Source: Bog-756 sp963833585 (lineage in GTDB: Bacteria; Actinomycetota; Acidimicrobiia; Acidimicrobiales; RAAP-2). From it: a stretch of DNA of 64,000 bases. Positions 28,755-36,072 of the stretch are shown piece by piece. Every line of letters starts with the position of its first letter. The stretch's first letter is position 1. A program made the translations under genes and the position numbers. The stretch lies in contig CAWHYF010000006.1 in assembly GCA_963833585.1 (NCBI GenBank), forward strand, positions 248,001 to 312,000, given 5' to 3'. Under the pieces are notes generated by a model. That model saw only the letters and a program-made list of their open reading frames with translations. It was not told the DNA's origin and searched no databases.

Positions 28755-28765
28755 TAGTGACACTA
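28755..28765. promoter_or_regulatory. Palindromic operator candidate in the divergent LAL/hemerythrin promoter
   Basis: TAGTGACACTA is a perfect inverted repeat (TAGTG-A-CACTA) placed 30 bases before the hemerythrin ATG and 41 bases from the regulator's start. Both the LAL regulator and the MarR protein at 32414 are candidates to bind it. Confidence 0.45.
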
Positions 28766-28795
28766 ATCCCTCCACCCGCCGGAAAGGACTCCGAA

Positions 28796-29539
28796 ATGAC
28801 CACACCCGAGACCACCGCTAATAGTTCCCTACACAGCCGTGAACACGCAAACACCCCGCCTGAGCGCCGCCATCATCGAGCAACCACGGTGAGCACCGCA
28901 GGGTCCGGCGTCGACACCCACGAGATGGTTCTGATCCACGGCGTCATCCGGCGCGAGATCGGTCAGCTCCCCCGACTGTTCCGCTCCGCGGCCAATGACC
29001 CTGCGCGATCCAAGATCATCGGCGGCCACGCCCGGGAGATGTTGGACTTCCTGCACACGCACCACACCGGCGAGGACTTGTTGCTCTTTCCTCTGCTCCG
29101 CGAGCGACGTGTGCTCGACCCGGAACTGATGGACCGAATGGATGCCCAACACGCTCAGGTCAACGACGCCGTCTCGGCTATCAACGCGGAGCTGCCGACG
29201 TGGACGACGAGCGCGGACGCCGCCGCCGGCGAGCGGATGGCGGCCTGCATCGACACGACGATGCCGACACTGATCGGTCACCTCGATGAGGAGGAGCAGA
29301 AGCTGCTCCCGGTCGTCTCGGTCACGCTCACCCAGAGCGAATGGGACGCGCTCGGCAAGCACGGCATCAGCGCGATCCCGGTCACGCGGCGCCTGCTGAC
29401 CCTCGGATACATCACCGAGGAGACCGATGACGCGGAGCGGCAGAAGTTCATGCAGGTCGTGCCAGCACCGGTTCGTCTGGCCTACAAGCTGATCGGCCGC
29501 CACCAGTTCGCCCGCGAGATCACCACCATCCGCGCCTGA
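28796..29539 (+). CDS. Hemerythrin-domain protein
   Basis: Protein of 247 residues with an HHE four-helix bundle: THEMVLIHGVIRREIG gives the first His, HAREMLDFLHTHHTGEDLL the HxxxE pair, MDAQHAQVND a further His, and TTMPTLIGHLDEEEQKLLPV the last His-E set. It should bind a di-iron centre that senses or detoxifies oxygen, nitric oxide or peroxide. A C-terminal extension of about 80 residues (GISAIPVTRRLLTLGYITEE) is common in actinobacterial members. ATG 28796 with GGAAAGGA upstream is preferred over an earlier frame start. First gene of the island's stress cassette. Confidence 0.88.
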   Translation: MTTPETTANSSLHSREHANTPPERRHHRATTVSTAGSGVDTHEMVLIHGVIRREIGQLPRLFRSAANDPARSKIIGGHAREMLDFLHTHHTGEDLLLFPLLRERRVLDPELMDRMDAQHAQVNDAVSAINAELPTWTTSADAAAGERMAACIDTTMPTLIGHLDEEEQKLLPVVSVTLTQSEWDALGKHGISAIPVTRRLLTLGYITEETDDAERQKFMQVVPAPVRLAYKLIGRHQFAREITTIRA

Positions 29540-29641
29540 CCCATCTCGCGACCCCTCGATCGCCTTCAACGCGGCCAGTGCATCAGCGGCCCCCGCAACC
29601 TCCCGCCCATCCTCAACGTGCCAACCGACAAGGAGATTCAG

Positions 29642-29806
29642 ATGACATTGTTGCATCCGGCCGAGAAGTTCTCCAACCTCGCCGTCACCCCAACCGACTG
29701 GGCCGCCCTGGAGCTGTCCGACGTACGGCGACTGCGGCGTGATTGTGGCCCTGTCGGCTTGGGAAGGAAACTCATGACCTCACAACAGGAGGCCGGTCTC
29801 CAATGA
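29642..29806 (+). pseudogene. Remnant of a peroxiredoxin-like (redoxin) gene
   Basis: An ATG with a good AAGGAG site opens MTLLHPAEKFSNLAVTPTDW, the usual start of AhpC/TSA-like redoxins of actinobacteria, but the thioredoxin fold is missing. A neighbouring frame reads YGDCGVIVALSAWEGNS, like the strand that precedes the active-site Cys, so an internal deletion or shift is likely. The frame's TGA overlaps the ATG of the exporter gene (ATGA at 29803-29806), so it may still serve to couple translation. Confidence 0.4.
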
Positions 29807-31326
29807 GTGCGCTTTCCGAGCCCCAGACGTCCCCCCTCTACACCCCCCGCGGGAAGGACCTCGCCCTGCTCCTGCTCGCGATGACGCAGTTCGTGATCGT
29901 GATCGACGCCTCGATCGTGAACGTGGCGCTGCCATCAATCGGGCGGGCACTGAACATCTCGCACACGGACCTTTCGTGGGTCGTGAACGCTTACGTGCTG
30001 ACCTTCGGCGGCTTCCTACTTCTGGGCGGCCGGATGGCCGACCTGCTCGGGCGCCGGCGCATGTTCATGGTCGGCCTCGTGCTGTTCACGCTCGCCTCGC
30101 TGGCCGGCGGACTGGCGCAATCGGAGCCATGGCTCATCGCCGCTCGCGCAGCGCAGGGCCTCGGGGCCGCGATCGTCTCGCCCGCCGCGCTGTCGATCAT
30201 CACGACCACTTTTTCCGAGGGTGCCGAGCGCAACCGCGCGCTCGGCATCTGGGGTGCCGTGGCCGGCGCTGGAGGCGCAGCCGGGGTCCTGCTCGGCGGC
30301 ATCCTTACCAGCGGACTGAGCTGGAGATGGGTCCTGTTCGTCAACGTCCCGATCGGCCTCGCGGCAGCAGCGCTCGCGCCCCGGCTGCTGGTCGAAAGCC
30401 GCGCCAACGATGGCACCAATACGTTCGACATTCCGGGTGCGGTCACCGTCACAGGGGGCCTCTCGCTGCTGGTCTACGCGATCGTCAACGCCGTTAACGT
30501 GGGGTGGAAATCGTCGGAGACGCTGCTGCTGATCGCCGGTGCGATCGTCCTGCTGATCGCCTTCCTGCTGATCGAGTCCCGCCAGCGCCAGCCGCTCGTG
30601 CCGTTCTCGATCTTCCGCCTGCGGACCCTACGGGGCGCGGACATCGTCGGCCTGCTGCTCGGCATGTCGCTTTTCTCGATGTTCTTCTTCATCTCCCTAT
30701 ACCTCCAGGAAGTCCTGCACTACTCGCCGATCAAGACAGGAATCGCTTACCTGCCGCTGGCAGTCGGAATCATCGTCTCAGCTGGACTCGCGTCCCAGGT
30801 GGTCACGCGGATCGGGTTCAGGACGACGCTGGTCGCCGGGCTGCTGCTCGTAGCCGGCGGCCTGGTCTGGTTCTCGCGAGTGCCCGCACCGGGAGGCTCA
30901 TACGTCGCTGACGTCCTCGGCCCGTCGCTCCTGGCGGCCGCCGGGTTCGGGTTCGCCTTCGTGTCCGTGACAATCGCCGCGGTCACGGGGACCAGGCCGC
31001 ATGAGGCGGGGCTGGCATCGGGTCTGATCAACACCGCGCAGCAAATCGGCGGCGCGCTCGGACTGGCGATCCTCGCGTCGATCGCCAACAGCCGCACCCA
31101 GAGCCTCTTCAACTCTGGAGTCCACAACGCCTCCGTTGCCCTGACCAAGGGGTTCGACCAGGCGTTCTTGGTGGGCGCGGGCTTCGCCGTCGCCGGTGCG
31201 ATCCTGGCCTTCGTGCTGATCTCCTCACGGGACACCCGCGGGCACTCGTTGGCCGCCGTCGGCGGCGACCCCACTCCCGCGGCTGCCGTCGGCGGCGACC
31301 CCGCTCCCGCGGCTGCCGTCGGCTGA
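29803..31326 (+). CDS. MFS drug exporter, DHA2 (EmrB/QacA) family
   Basis: Protein of 507 residues with about 14 membrane helices. The first helix LALLLLAMTQFVIVIDASIV carries the DHA2 D1 motif, GGRMADLLGRRRMFMVG is motif A, and GIWGAVAGAGGAAGVLLGG the antiporter motif C. Exports hydrophobic drugs or quinones by proton antiport. AGGAGG lies ten bases before the ATG. The C terminus carries two copies of a 30-base repeat (31258-31317) that encode Ala/Gly/Asp/Pro-rich segments, probably a disordered tail. Between hemerythrin and an NmrA reductase, it belongs to a toxic-compound resistance cassette. Confidence 0.92.
   Translation: MSALSEPQTSPLYTPRGKDLALLLLAMTQFVIVIDASIVNVALPSIGRALNISHTDLSWVVNAYVLTFGGFLLLGGRMADLLGRRRMFMVGLVLFTLASLAGGLAQSEPWLIAARAAQGLGAAIVSPAALSIITTTFSEGAERNRALGIWGAVAGAGGAAGVLLGGILTSGLSWRWVLFVNVPIGLAAAALAPRLLVESRANDGTNTFDIPGAVTVTGGLSLLVYAIVNAVNVGWKSSETLLLIAGAIVLLIAFLLIESRQRQPLVPFSIFRLRTLRGADIVGLLLGMSLFSMFFFISLYLQEVLHYSPIKTGIAYLPLAVGIIVSAGLASQVVTRIGFRTTLVAGLLLVAGGLVWFSRVPAPGGSYVADVLGPSLLAAAGFGFAFVSVTIAAVTGTRPHEAGLASGLINTAQQIGGALGLAILASIANSRTQSLFNSGVHNASVALTKGFDQAFLVGAGFAVAGAILAFVLISSRDTRGHSLAAVGGDPTPAAAVGGDPAPAAAVG
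31258..31317 (+). repeat. 30-base tandem repeat in the exporter's C terminus
   Basis: Two consecutive 30-base units (31258-31287 and 31288-31317), differing at one base (A/G), plus six bases of a third unit. They encode a ten-residue unit of the form VGGDPxPAAA. The copy number could vary by slippage. Confidence 0.7.
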
Positions 31327-31403
31327 GCCATCCCACGGCATACCCGCCGCGGGTCACCGACGATCTTCACTCACACCGCTCTGCCCTATCGAAAGGAAAC
31401 CCC

Positions 31404-32276
31404 ATGTCCACTATCATCACCGGCGCATCAGGCCATCTAGGCCGGTTGGTCGTCGACCAACTCCTTGCCACCGGAACGCCACCGGCCCGGCTCGTGGCCA
31501 CCGGCCGAGACATTGACAAACTCGCCGACCTCGCACGGAACGGGGTCATTGTGCGGCGCGCGGACTTCGCCGACTCGGGCACCTTCGAGGACGCCTTTGC
31601 GGGCGCCGACGCGATGCTGCTGGTCTCGACGACGACGGTCGGGGAGCGGTTCAACAACGCCCGCAAGGCCATCGACGCGGCAGCCCGAGCTGGTGTGTCC
31701 CGGATCGTGTACACCAGCATGATCAACGCTTCGACCGCGCAAATGACGCTCGCTGACGAACATCGCCGCACCGAGGACTACCTGCGTGACAGCGGTTCGG
31801 CGTTCGTCATCCTGCGCAACGGATGGTACTTGGAGAACTACACCGACCAGCTCCCGATGATCGTCCAGTACCACGCATTGCTGGGCAGCGCGCACGACGG
31901 TCTCGTCAGCGCGGCCAGCCGCCGCGACTACGCGGCCGCCGCCGCCACGGTACTGACGCAGGACGGGCACCTCGGAGCGACCTATGAGCTCGGCGGGACG
32001 CCGTTCACCCTGACCGAGCTCGCCGCCACGATCAGCGACGTCCTCGGCACCCACATCGCCTACCAGGACATGTCCGTCGCTGACTACACCGGTGCCCTGA
32101 TCGGTGCGGGGCTGCCCCCAGAGATGGCTGCCGCCGTCGCCGACGCCGACGCCGGCCTGGCTCGCGGAGAGTTGTTCACCGTGAGCGAGGACCTGGTGAA
32201 GCTCATCGGCCGGCCGGCAACCACAGCGCACGAAGCCGTTCAGAACGCCGCCGCCGCCGCCATCAGCAGTTCCTGA
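31404..32276 (+). CDS. NmrA/QorB-like SDR family NAD(P)H oxidoreductase
   Basis: Atypical SDR of 290 residues. Cofactor loop TGASGHLGRLV at residues 6-16, then ATGRDIDKL, DAMLLVSTTTVGERF and VYTSMINA in the middle, and the family's substrate region FVILRNGWYLENYTDQLP. Closest in layout to QorB-like quinone reductases and NmrA redox sensors, which bind NAD(P)H and, in the enzyme branch, reduce quinones. GAAAGGAAA precedes the ATG. It lies between a drug exporter and a MarR regulator, the typical place of a quinone/electrophile defence gene. Confidence 0.85.
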   Translation: MSTIITGASGHLGRLVVDQLLATGTPPARLVATGRDIDKLADLARNGVIVRRADFADSGTFEDAFAGADAMLLVSTTTVGERFNNARKAIDAAARAGVSRIVYTSMINASTAQMTLADEHRRTEDYLRDSGSAFVILRNGWYLENYTDQLPMIVQYHALLGSAHDGLVSAASRRDYAAAAATVLTQDGHLGATYELGGTPFTLTELAATISDVLGTHIAYQDMSVADYTGALIGAGLPPEMAAAVADADAGLARGELFTVSEDLVKLIGRPATTAHEAVQNAAAAAISSS

Positions 32277-32413
32277 CGCCGCCACGCCACTCTGGCTCCA
32301 CCGCCCCAGCGAACCAGCGTTGGAAGGTAAGGATGCGACGGACGGCGTCACGCTCACTCGTTAACAGGTGCCCGACGCGACGAACGGCACCTCGGAAATC
32401 ACCCTCTGGAGTC

Positions 32414-32950
32414 ATGATGCCCAACCCTGGCCAGCGCAACTTCGGCAGCAACAATACGAGCATCAATGGTCCAGCAGCGCCGGCACCGTCTTCGAGCGAA
32501 GTCGCACTCTGGGAACAGTTCGACCTGGCTCACAGATTCGTTGCCCAGCAACTCGACCACGCGATCGAACGTGACCACGGATTGAACAGTCATGGCTTCG
32601 AGCTGTTACGGGCACTGGCGTCTGCTACTGAGAAGCGTCTCTGGATGTCCGATCTTGCGGTGCGACTAGGACTCACACGCTCCGGTGTGACGCGTCTCGT
32701 TGAAAGACTGGAAGCCGGCGGAAGCGTTATTCGTCTGCGGGACGATCTCGACCGCCGCGTCGTTCATGCCCAGCTGACGACCGGCGGCGAGGCGAGGCTG
32801 GACGCAGTAGCCAAGACCTACGACACAACCCTTGGCGAACTCCTAAACGGACGCTTCTCCGATCGAGAGCTACAGGATCTCGGTCAAGCGCTAGGCATGC
32901 CCTCAACAATGGTCGCCGCTCGAACGACGACAAAAGATGGTGACTCATGA
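32414..32950 (+). CDS. MarR family transcriptional regulator
   Basis: Protein of 178 residues with a winged helix: WEQFDLAHRFVAQQLDHAIE forms the dimer helix, LWMSDLAVRLGLTRSGVTRL the helix-turn-helix and VIRLRDDLDRRVVHAQLTTGG the wing with the family DxRxxxV pattern. MarR proteins repress divergent or adjacent genes and are released by phenolics, quinones or oxidants. ATG 32414 is chosen because the sequence before it has no homology. It probably controls the exporter/NmrA genes upstream; a palindrome at 28755 is one possible site. Confidence 0.85.
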   Translation: MMPNPGQRNFGSNNTSINGPAAPAPSSSEVALWEQFDLAHRFVAQQLDHAIERDHGLNSHGFELLRALASATEKRLWMSDLAVRLGLTRSGVTRLVERLEAGGSVIRLRDDLDRRVVHAQLTTGGEARLDAVAKTYDTTLGELLNGRFSDRELQDLGQALGMPSTMVAARTTTKDGDS

Positions 32951-33300
32951 AGGTCGACTCAGATGGTTGGGCTGAGCGTGTAGCCCCGTTCTCCGCAAAT
33001 TTGTGATCCTTGGCCTGACGCTTGCGATCGGCTACTCCGACATGGCGCAGCCCTCGGCCCCCACTGCGCCTTGTGGATCCATTCCCACTGATCCAGATAG
33101 GCGATCGGTCGATATGACTGGAAGCCGTTTTCCTCAGTCACACTCCCGCTCTCTCAGAGCTGTGACCGCCCCTTGGCCGCACTCGACACCGTGCGCCGAC
33201 CCCTCCTGTCGATGCCGCTTCGTCCGGTCCGTGCTCGGTGGGGCCAAGGTTCGGCGCCCAGCGAGAATGGCGAGGGAGGCTGCCCTGAGCTCACTCGCGG
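32951..33300. other. Intergenic stretch, no supported gene
   Basis: About 350 bases of lower GC between the MarR gene and an NmrA remnant. A minus-strand frame at 32959-33141 has no family match. Nothing here can be called. Confidence 0.35.
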
Positions 33301-33509
33301 ATGGCAAGGGAGCTGAGCTTCGATGAGGACAAGGACACGATGATCCGTGCCGGGGTCCCGGAGGGGATCGCTGAGATGAACGCCCAGGCCTTCAGCATGA
33401 CCGCGGAAGGCGACGCCGACTGGATCAGGGAGGACGTCCAGACGGTAGTTGGCCGCCCGGCCCGGTCTACGAGTGGTTCGCCATCGACCACGCCAATGCA
33501 TTCTCGTAG
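33301..33509 (+). pseudogene. C-terminal remnant of an NmrA-type NAD(P)H-binding protein
   Basis: The frame reads GVPEGIAEMNAQAFSMTAEG then WIREDVQTVVGRPAR, the typical last 60 residues of NmrA/QorB-like proteins, and after a one-base loss at about 33455-33470 the next frame gives VYEWFAIDHANAFS and a stop (33507-33509). The cofactor domain is absent. It is not the tail of the intact 31404 gene, which has its own, so the island once held a second such enzyme. Confidence 0.55.
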
Positions 33510-34233
33510 TTCCGCACATCGCCCGTTCCGAGCTTCGAAGAAGCCGAGAGGACCCAAGCGACGCGATGAAAGATCTAACCGACAAGATGGCTCGTTACGG
33601 GCGCGACAAGCGGGACCAGCAGAGCTTCGGCCATCGCTCTCACCCCGAACTCCCAATAACCCCGGCCGTCTAAGCAGTTGGAGGTAGGTGATGACGACAC
33701 TCGCGAGCATCGCCCTTGCCACATTGGACGGATGCGGAGAGGGTCTGGCATGCAATCACCGCAACGAATACCCCTCTTGTTGGCCTTCGGCGAACTCGAC
33801 GGTGCAGAAATCGCAGCCGCTTCGTTGGAGTCACTCTGCTGACTGGTCAGGGCGACCGTGGATCCTTGCGGGCGCCGGCCTGCCTGCTGCCCGTCGGCCA
33901 GAAGGCGCCGGAACCGGGGTTATCCACACACCCGAATGTGTTCTGGGCAGTCAATCATCGCGAGCACTGCGTCGCAGGTCGCCAGATATTGGTCCAGGGC
34001 AACAGCTGAGAATTCGTCCCATCGTCTGCCGCCATGGATGAACGCCGAGGTTCCAGAGGATTCGGTTACACCAGTGCTCCTTAGCCTCAGCAACTGAACA
34101 TGGCGAGCGCCTCGATGCGGCCCTCCAATCGCCTCACGGCGGGCGTAGCCCTCTCCGTCACGCCGTTGCTCCCCCAAGGCCGCCTTGGATGTGTTGTTGA
34201 GCGAGTCACCCCTGACCTGGTTTAGCTTGGTAC
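33510..34233. other. Degenerate intergenic region of the island
   Basis: More than 700 bases with only short frames on both strands. A 25-codon stretch at 33765-33842 (PLLLAFGELDGAEIAAA) faintly recalls region 4 of ECF sigma factors, but is too short to call. No promoter or repeat stands out until the PadR promoter at 34234. Confidence 0.35.
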
Positions 34234-34262
34234 TTGACAATACATAGTACATGGCTTAGTGT
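34234..34262 (+). promoter_or_regulatory. Sigma-70-type promoter of the PadR gene
   Basis: A consensus -35 box TTGACA (34234-34239), a 17-base spacer and TAGTGT (34257-34262) as -10. A start point 6-7 bases on would fall at the ATG at 34269, so the message would be leaderless. The spacer holds a direct repeat TACATAG/TACATGG (from 34241), a likely PadR binding area for self-repression. Confidence 0.6.
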
Positions 34263-34268
34263 GAACGC

Positions 34269-34634
34269 ATGACCCCGACTCACGATCCTCAGCTCCTCAA
34301 AGGCGTCCTGTCGCTGTTGTTGCTGCGCCTGCTCGCCGACCGCGAGTCCTACGGGTACGAGGTCGTTCAGAGCCTGCATCAACTGGGATTATCCGATATC
34401 TCCGACGGCACGGTCTATCCCGCCCTCGCAAGGCTCGAACGGGAGTCCCGAGTCAGCGCCCGGCTGATTTCGTCGCGTTCGGGTCCGGCCCGGAAGTACT
34501 ACCGACCCACCAAGGCTGGTTATGCGGCACTCGCCGATGGCGTGTCCGCCTGGCTCTCGTTTGCCGACGTGGTCACTCCGGTGTTGTCACGCCCTTACCC
34601 GACCCAACCAGCTCAACCGACAAAGGAAGTGTGA
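34269..34634 (+). CDS. PadR family transcriptional regulator
   Basis: Protein of 121 residues: LLKGVLSLLLLRLLADRESYGYEV is the PadR opening helix and ESYGYE motif, SDISDGTVYPALARLERESR the recognition helix, and GPARKYYRPTKAGYAALADG the wing (YYxLT variant). Short-form PadR repressors control efflux or envelope genes next to them. It is coupled to a membrane-protein gene one base after its stop. The promoter looks leaderless, see 34234. Confidence 0.9.
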   Translation: MTPTHDPQLLKGVLSLLLLRLLADRESYGYEVVQSLHQLGLSDISDGTVYPALARLERESRVSARLISSRSGPARKYYRPTKAGYAALADGVSAWLSFADVVTPVLSRPYPTQPAQPTKEV

Positions 34635-34635
34635 A

Positions 34636-35193
34636 ATGAGTGGAACCCTGACCTGGACGGACCGGCTCCGTATCGAGCGGGCTGTGTGGACTCTCAACAG
34701 CTACTTGCAGACTCTGCCATGGCGTTCCCAGGTCGCCAAGCGTCGCGAGCTGCGAGTCAACCTGCGGGCGGCCTCCGCCGACGTCGGCACCAAGGAAGCC
34801 TTGCGACGGTTGGGCAACGTCCGCACGATGGCCGCCGATTACATCATTGCTGAGTACGGCGGACCGAGACCTTCCTGGTGGGCAGCAACTTTCGTCCTCT
34901 TACCGGGGTTCTGGTTCATGTTCTGGGTGTCAAATGCCCGAATCGACGCCTTCAAGGGGGGCGTAATCGCGGCCAATCCGCACGCCACTGGACTGTTCCA
35001 CTGGCACGGTGTCGCCTATGTCTTCACCGATGCGACGTTCACATTCGTCAACGGGAAGGCCACCGAGGTGGGCGGCACTTTGCTGCCGCTCGTCTACGTG
35101 TGCATCTTTGGGCTGGCGATCCTTGTCGGACGGCTCTGGCGTGTGCTCCCGGCATGGCGCCGCCAGTTCGCGATGGGCTCCGATGGCAAGTAG
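34636..35193 (+). CDS. PadR-linked small membrane protein (HAAS-like)
   Basis: Protein of 185 residues. An N-terminal soluble helical part (VWTLNSYLQTLPWRSQVAKR, then ELRVNLRAASADVGTKEALR) is the alpha-helical accessory domain usual for genes following PadR; two membrane helices follow, WAATFVLLPGFWFMFWVSN and LLPLVYVCIFGLAILVGRLW. Its ATG is one base after the PadR stop. Such partners are thought to modulate PadR or form membrane complexes; role unknown here. Confidence 0.65.
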   Translation: MSGTLTWTDRLRIERAVWTLNSYLQTLPWRSQVAKRRELRVNLRAASADVGTKEALRRLGNVRTMAADYIIAEYGGPRPSWWAATFVLLPGFWFMFWVSNARIDAFKGGVIAANPHATGLFHWHGVAYVFTDATFTFVNGKATEVGGTLLPLVYVCIFGLAILVGRLWRVLPAWRRQFAMGSDGK

Positions 35194-35421
35194 TGACCCT
35201 GACAACCGGACAGCGGACTGTTCAGCTGCGATCAAAGATCGCGGTCGGCTGGCCTAACATCGGCAGACTTGTCCACACGCCCACATGTTTAGTGACGTTC
35301 TGATATCGAGCCGGCTTGGCCGATCAAGACTGCTGATGCCGGCCGCTCTGGACTGATTCTGGCCCGAGCCCTGCTGGCCGAGCCGTGGGCCATCCTCTGC
35401 AGCCATCCCCCCATTGCTGTG
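35194..35421. other. Right end of the island, no recognisable gene
   Basis: About 230 bases between the membrane protein gene and the split hydratase. It contains short frames only. A plus-strand stretch near 35355-35395 reads ILARALLAEPWAIL, resembling an ABC ATPase segment, but is isolated and not called. Confidence 0.35.
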
Positions 35422-35856
35422 GTTGAGCGGAAGGGCCCGGGGCCCCCGGAACAGCCCCCCGCAGGTGGCCAGCACCCCCCGACTGACCTCGGGGAGGCCG
35501 AGTCGGGCGTCCGATGCCGCCACCACCAGATCGCAGGCCAGCACGATCTCCAGGCCACCACCCAGGGCCGGACCTTCGACGGCGGCGATGAGTGGCCGGC
35601 GACGCTTGCGCCGGATGATGCCGTAGGGCCCGCCACGGTCGGTCGGTGGGCCGGGGCCCACGGCCAAGTCGGTGCCGGCCGAGAATACGGTGGCCGTGCC
35701 GGTGAGCACCCCGGCCCACAGCGAAGCGTCGTCGTCCAGCCGGTTGAGGGCGGCGTCGATGCCGGCGGTCATCGCCGCGTCGATGGCGTTGCGCTTGGCC
35801 TCCCGCTGCATGGAGATCACGAGGACGCGGCCCTCGGTTCTGGTTGCGACGCTCAT
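35422..35856 (-). pseudogene. Enoyl-CoA hydratase, 5' half (gene split by the island)
   Basis: The N-terminal 145 codons of a crotonase, from ATG 35856: VLTGTATVFSAGTDLAVG is the first oxyanion-hole region, AAVEGPALGGGLEIVLACD the second with the first catalytic Glu, and LGLPEVSRGVLATCGG has the second Glu. Homology ends at RALPLN; the frame then runs on into island DNA. Its second half is at 24219-24543. In the intact gene both catalytic acids would be present, so the ancestor was a competent hydratase. Confidence 0.88.
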
Positions 35857-36072
35857 CGGCTCCCCCTCCCTCCGTCCGGTGCGCTTCCGGATCCGTCGGC
35901 TGACGGTCCTGGTGTGGCCCGGTGATCGTGGCCTCGAACGGTAACCGACCCGGACGACGACGGCCCGATCCCGGGCCGGTGCTAGCTTCGTCGCGCCCCG
36001 CCCGGACCTGTCGACGGGGCGGATGGGACCTCGGATCCCGCCGCCGTCCCCTCACCGAGAGGTTGGCCACCG

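Larger units (their letters stand above)
24537..35424. mobile_element. Genomic island inserted in an enoyl-CoA hydratase gene
   Basis: Everything between the two halves of the split hydratase is foreign. The joins carry short direct repeats: GTT at 24534-24536 and 35422-35424, or GAGC at 24540-24543 and 35425-35428; either, counted once, restores the reading frame. Flanks are about 72 % GC with tightly packed catabolic genes, while much of the island is visibly AT-richer with loose spacing, toxin, regulators, efflux and gene remnants. No recognisable transposase or integrase is left. Ends read CCAGAGCATTCAG on the left and, inverted, CACAGCAATGG on the right, a weak similarity (about 7 of 9) not proving inverted repeats. 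Confidence 0.8.

Noticed and set aside
32959..33141. Minus-strand frame of 60 codons after the MarR gene
   Set aside because: No family match and no ribosome site.
33765..33842. ECF sigma-factor region-4-like peptide
   Set aside because: Only 25 codons and no flanking sigma-factor homology.
35355..35400. ABC-ATPase-like peptide ILARALLAEPWAIL
   Set aside because: Isolated, no Walker motifs nearby; likely chance.
24537..35424. Terminal inverted repeats of the island
   Set aside because: Left CCAGAGCATT and inverted right CACAGCAAT agree in about 7 of 9 positions with an offset; too weak to claim.
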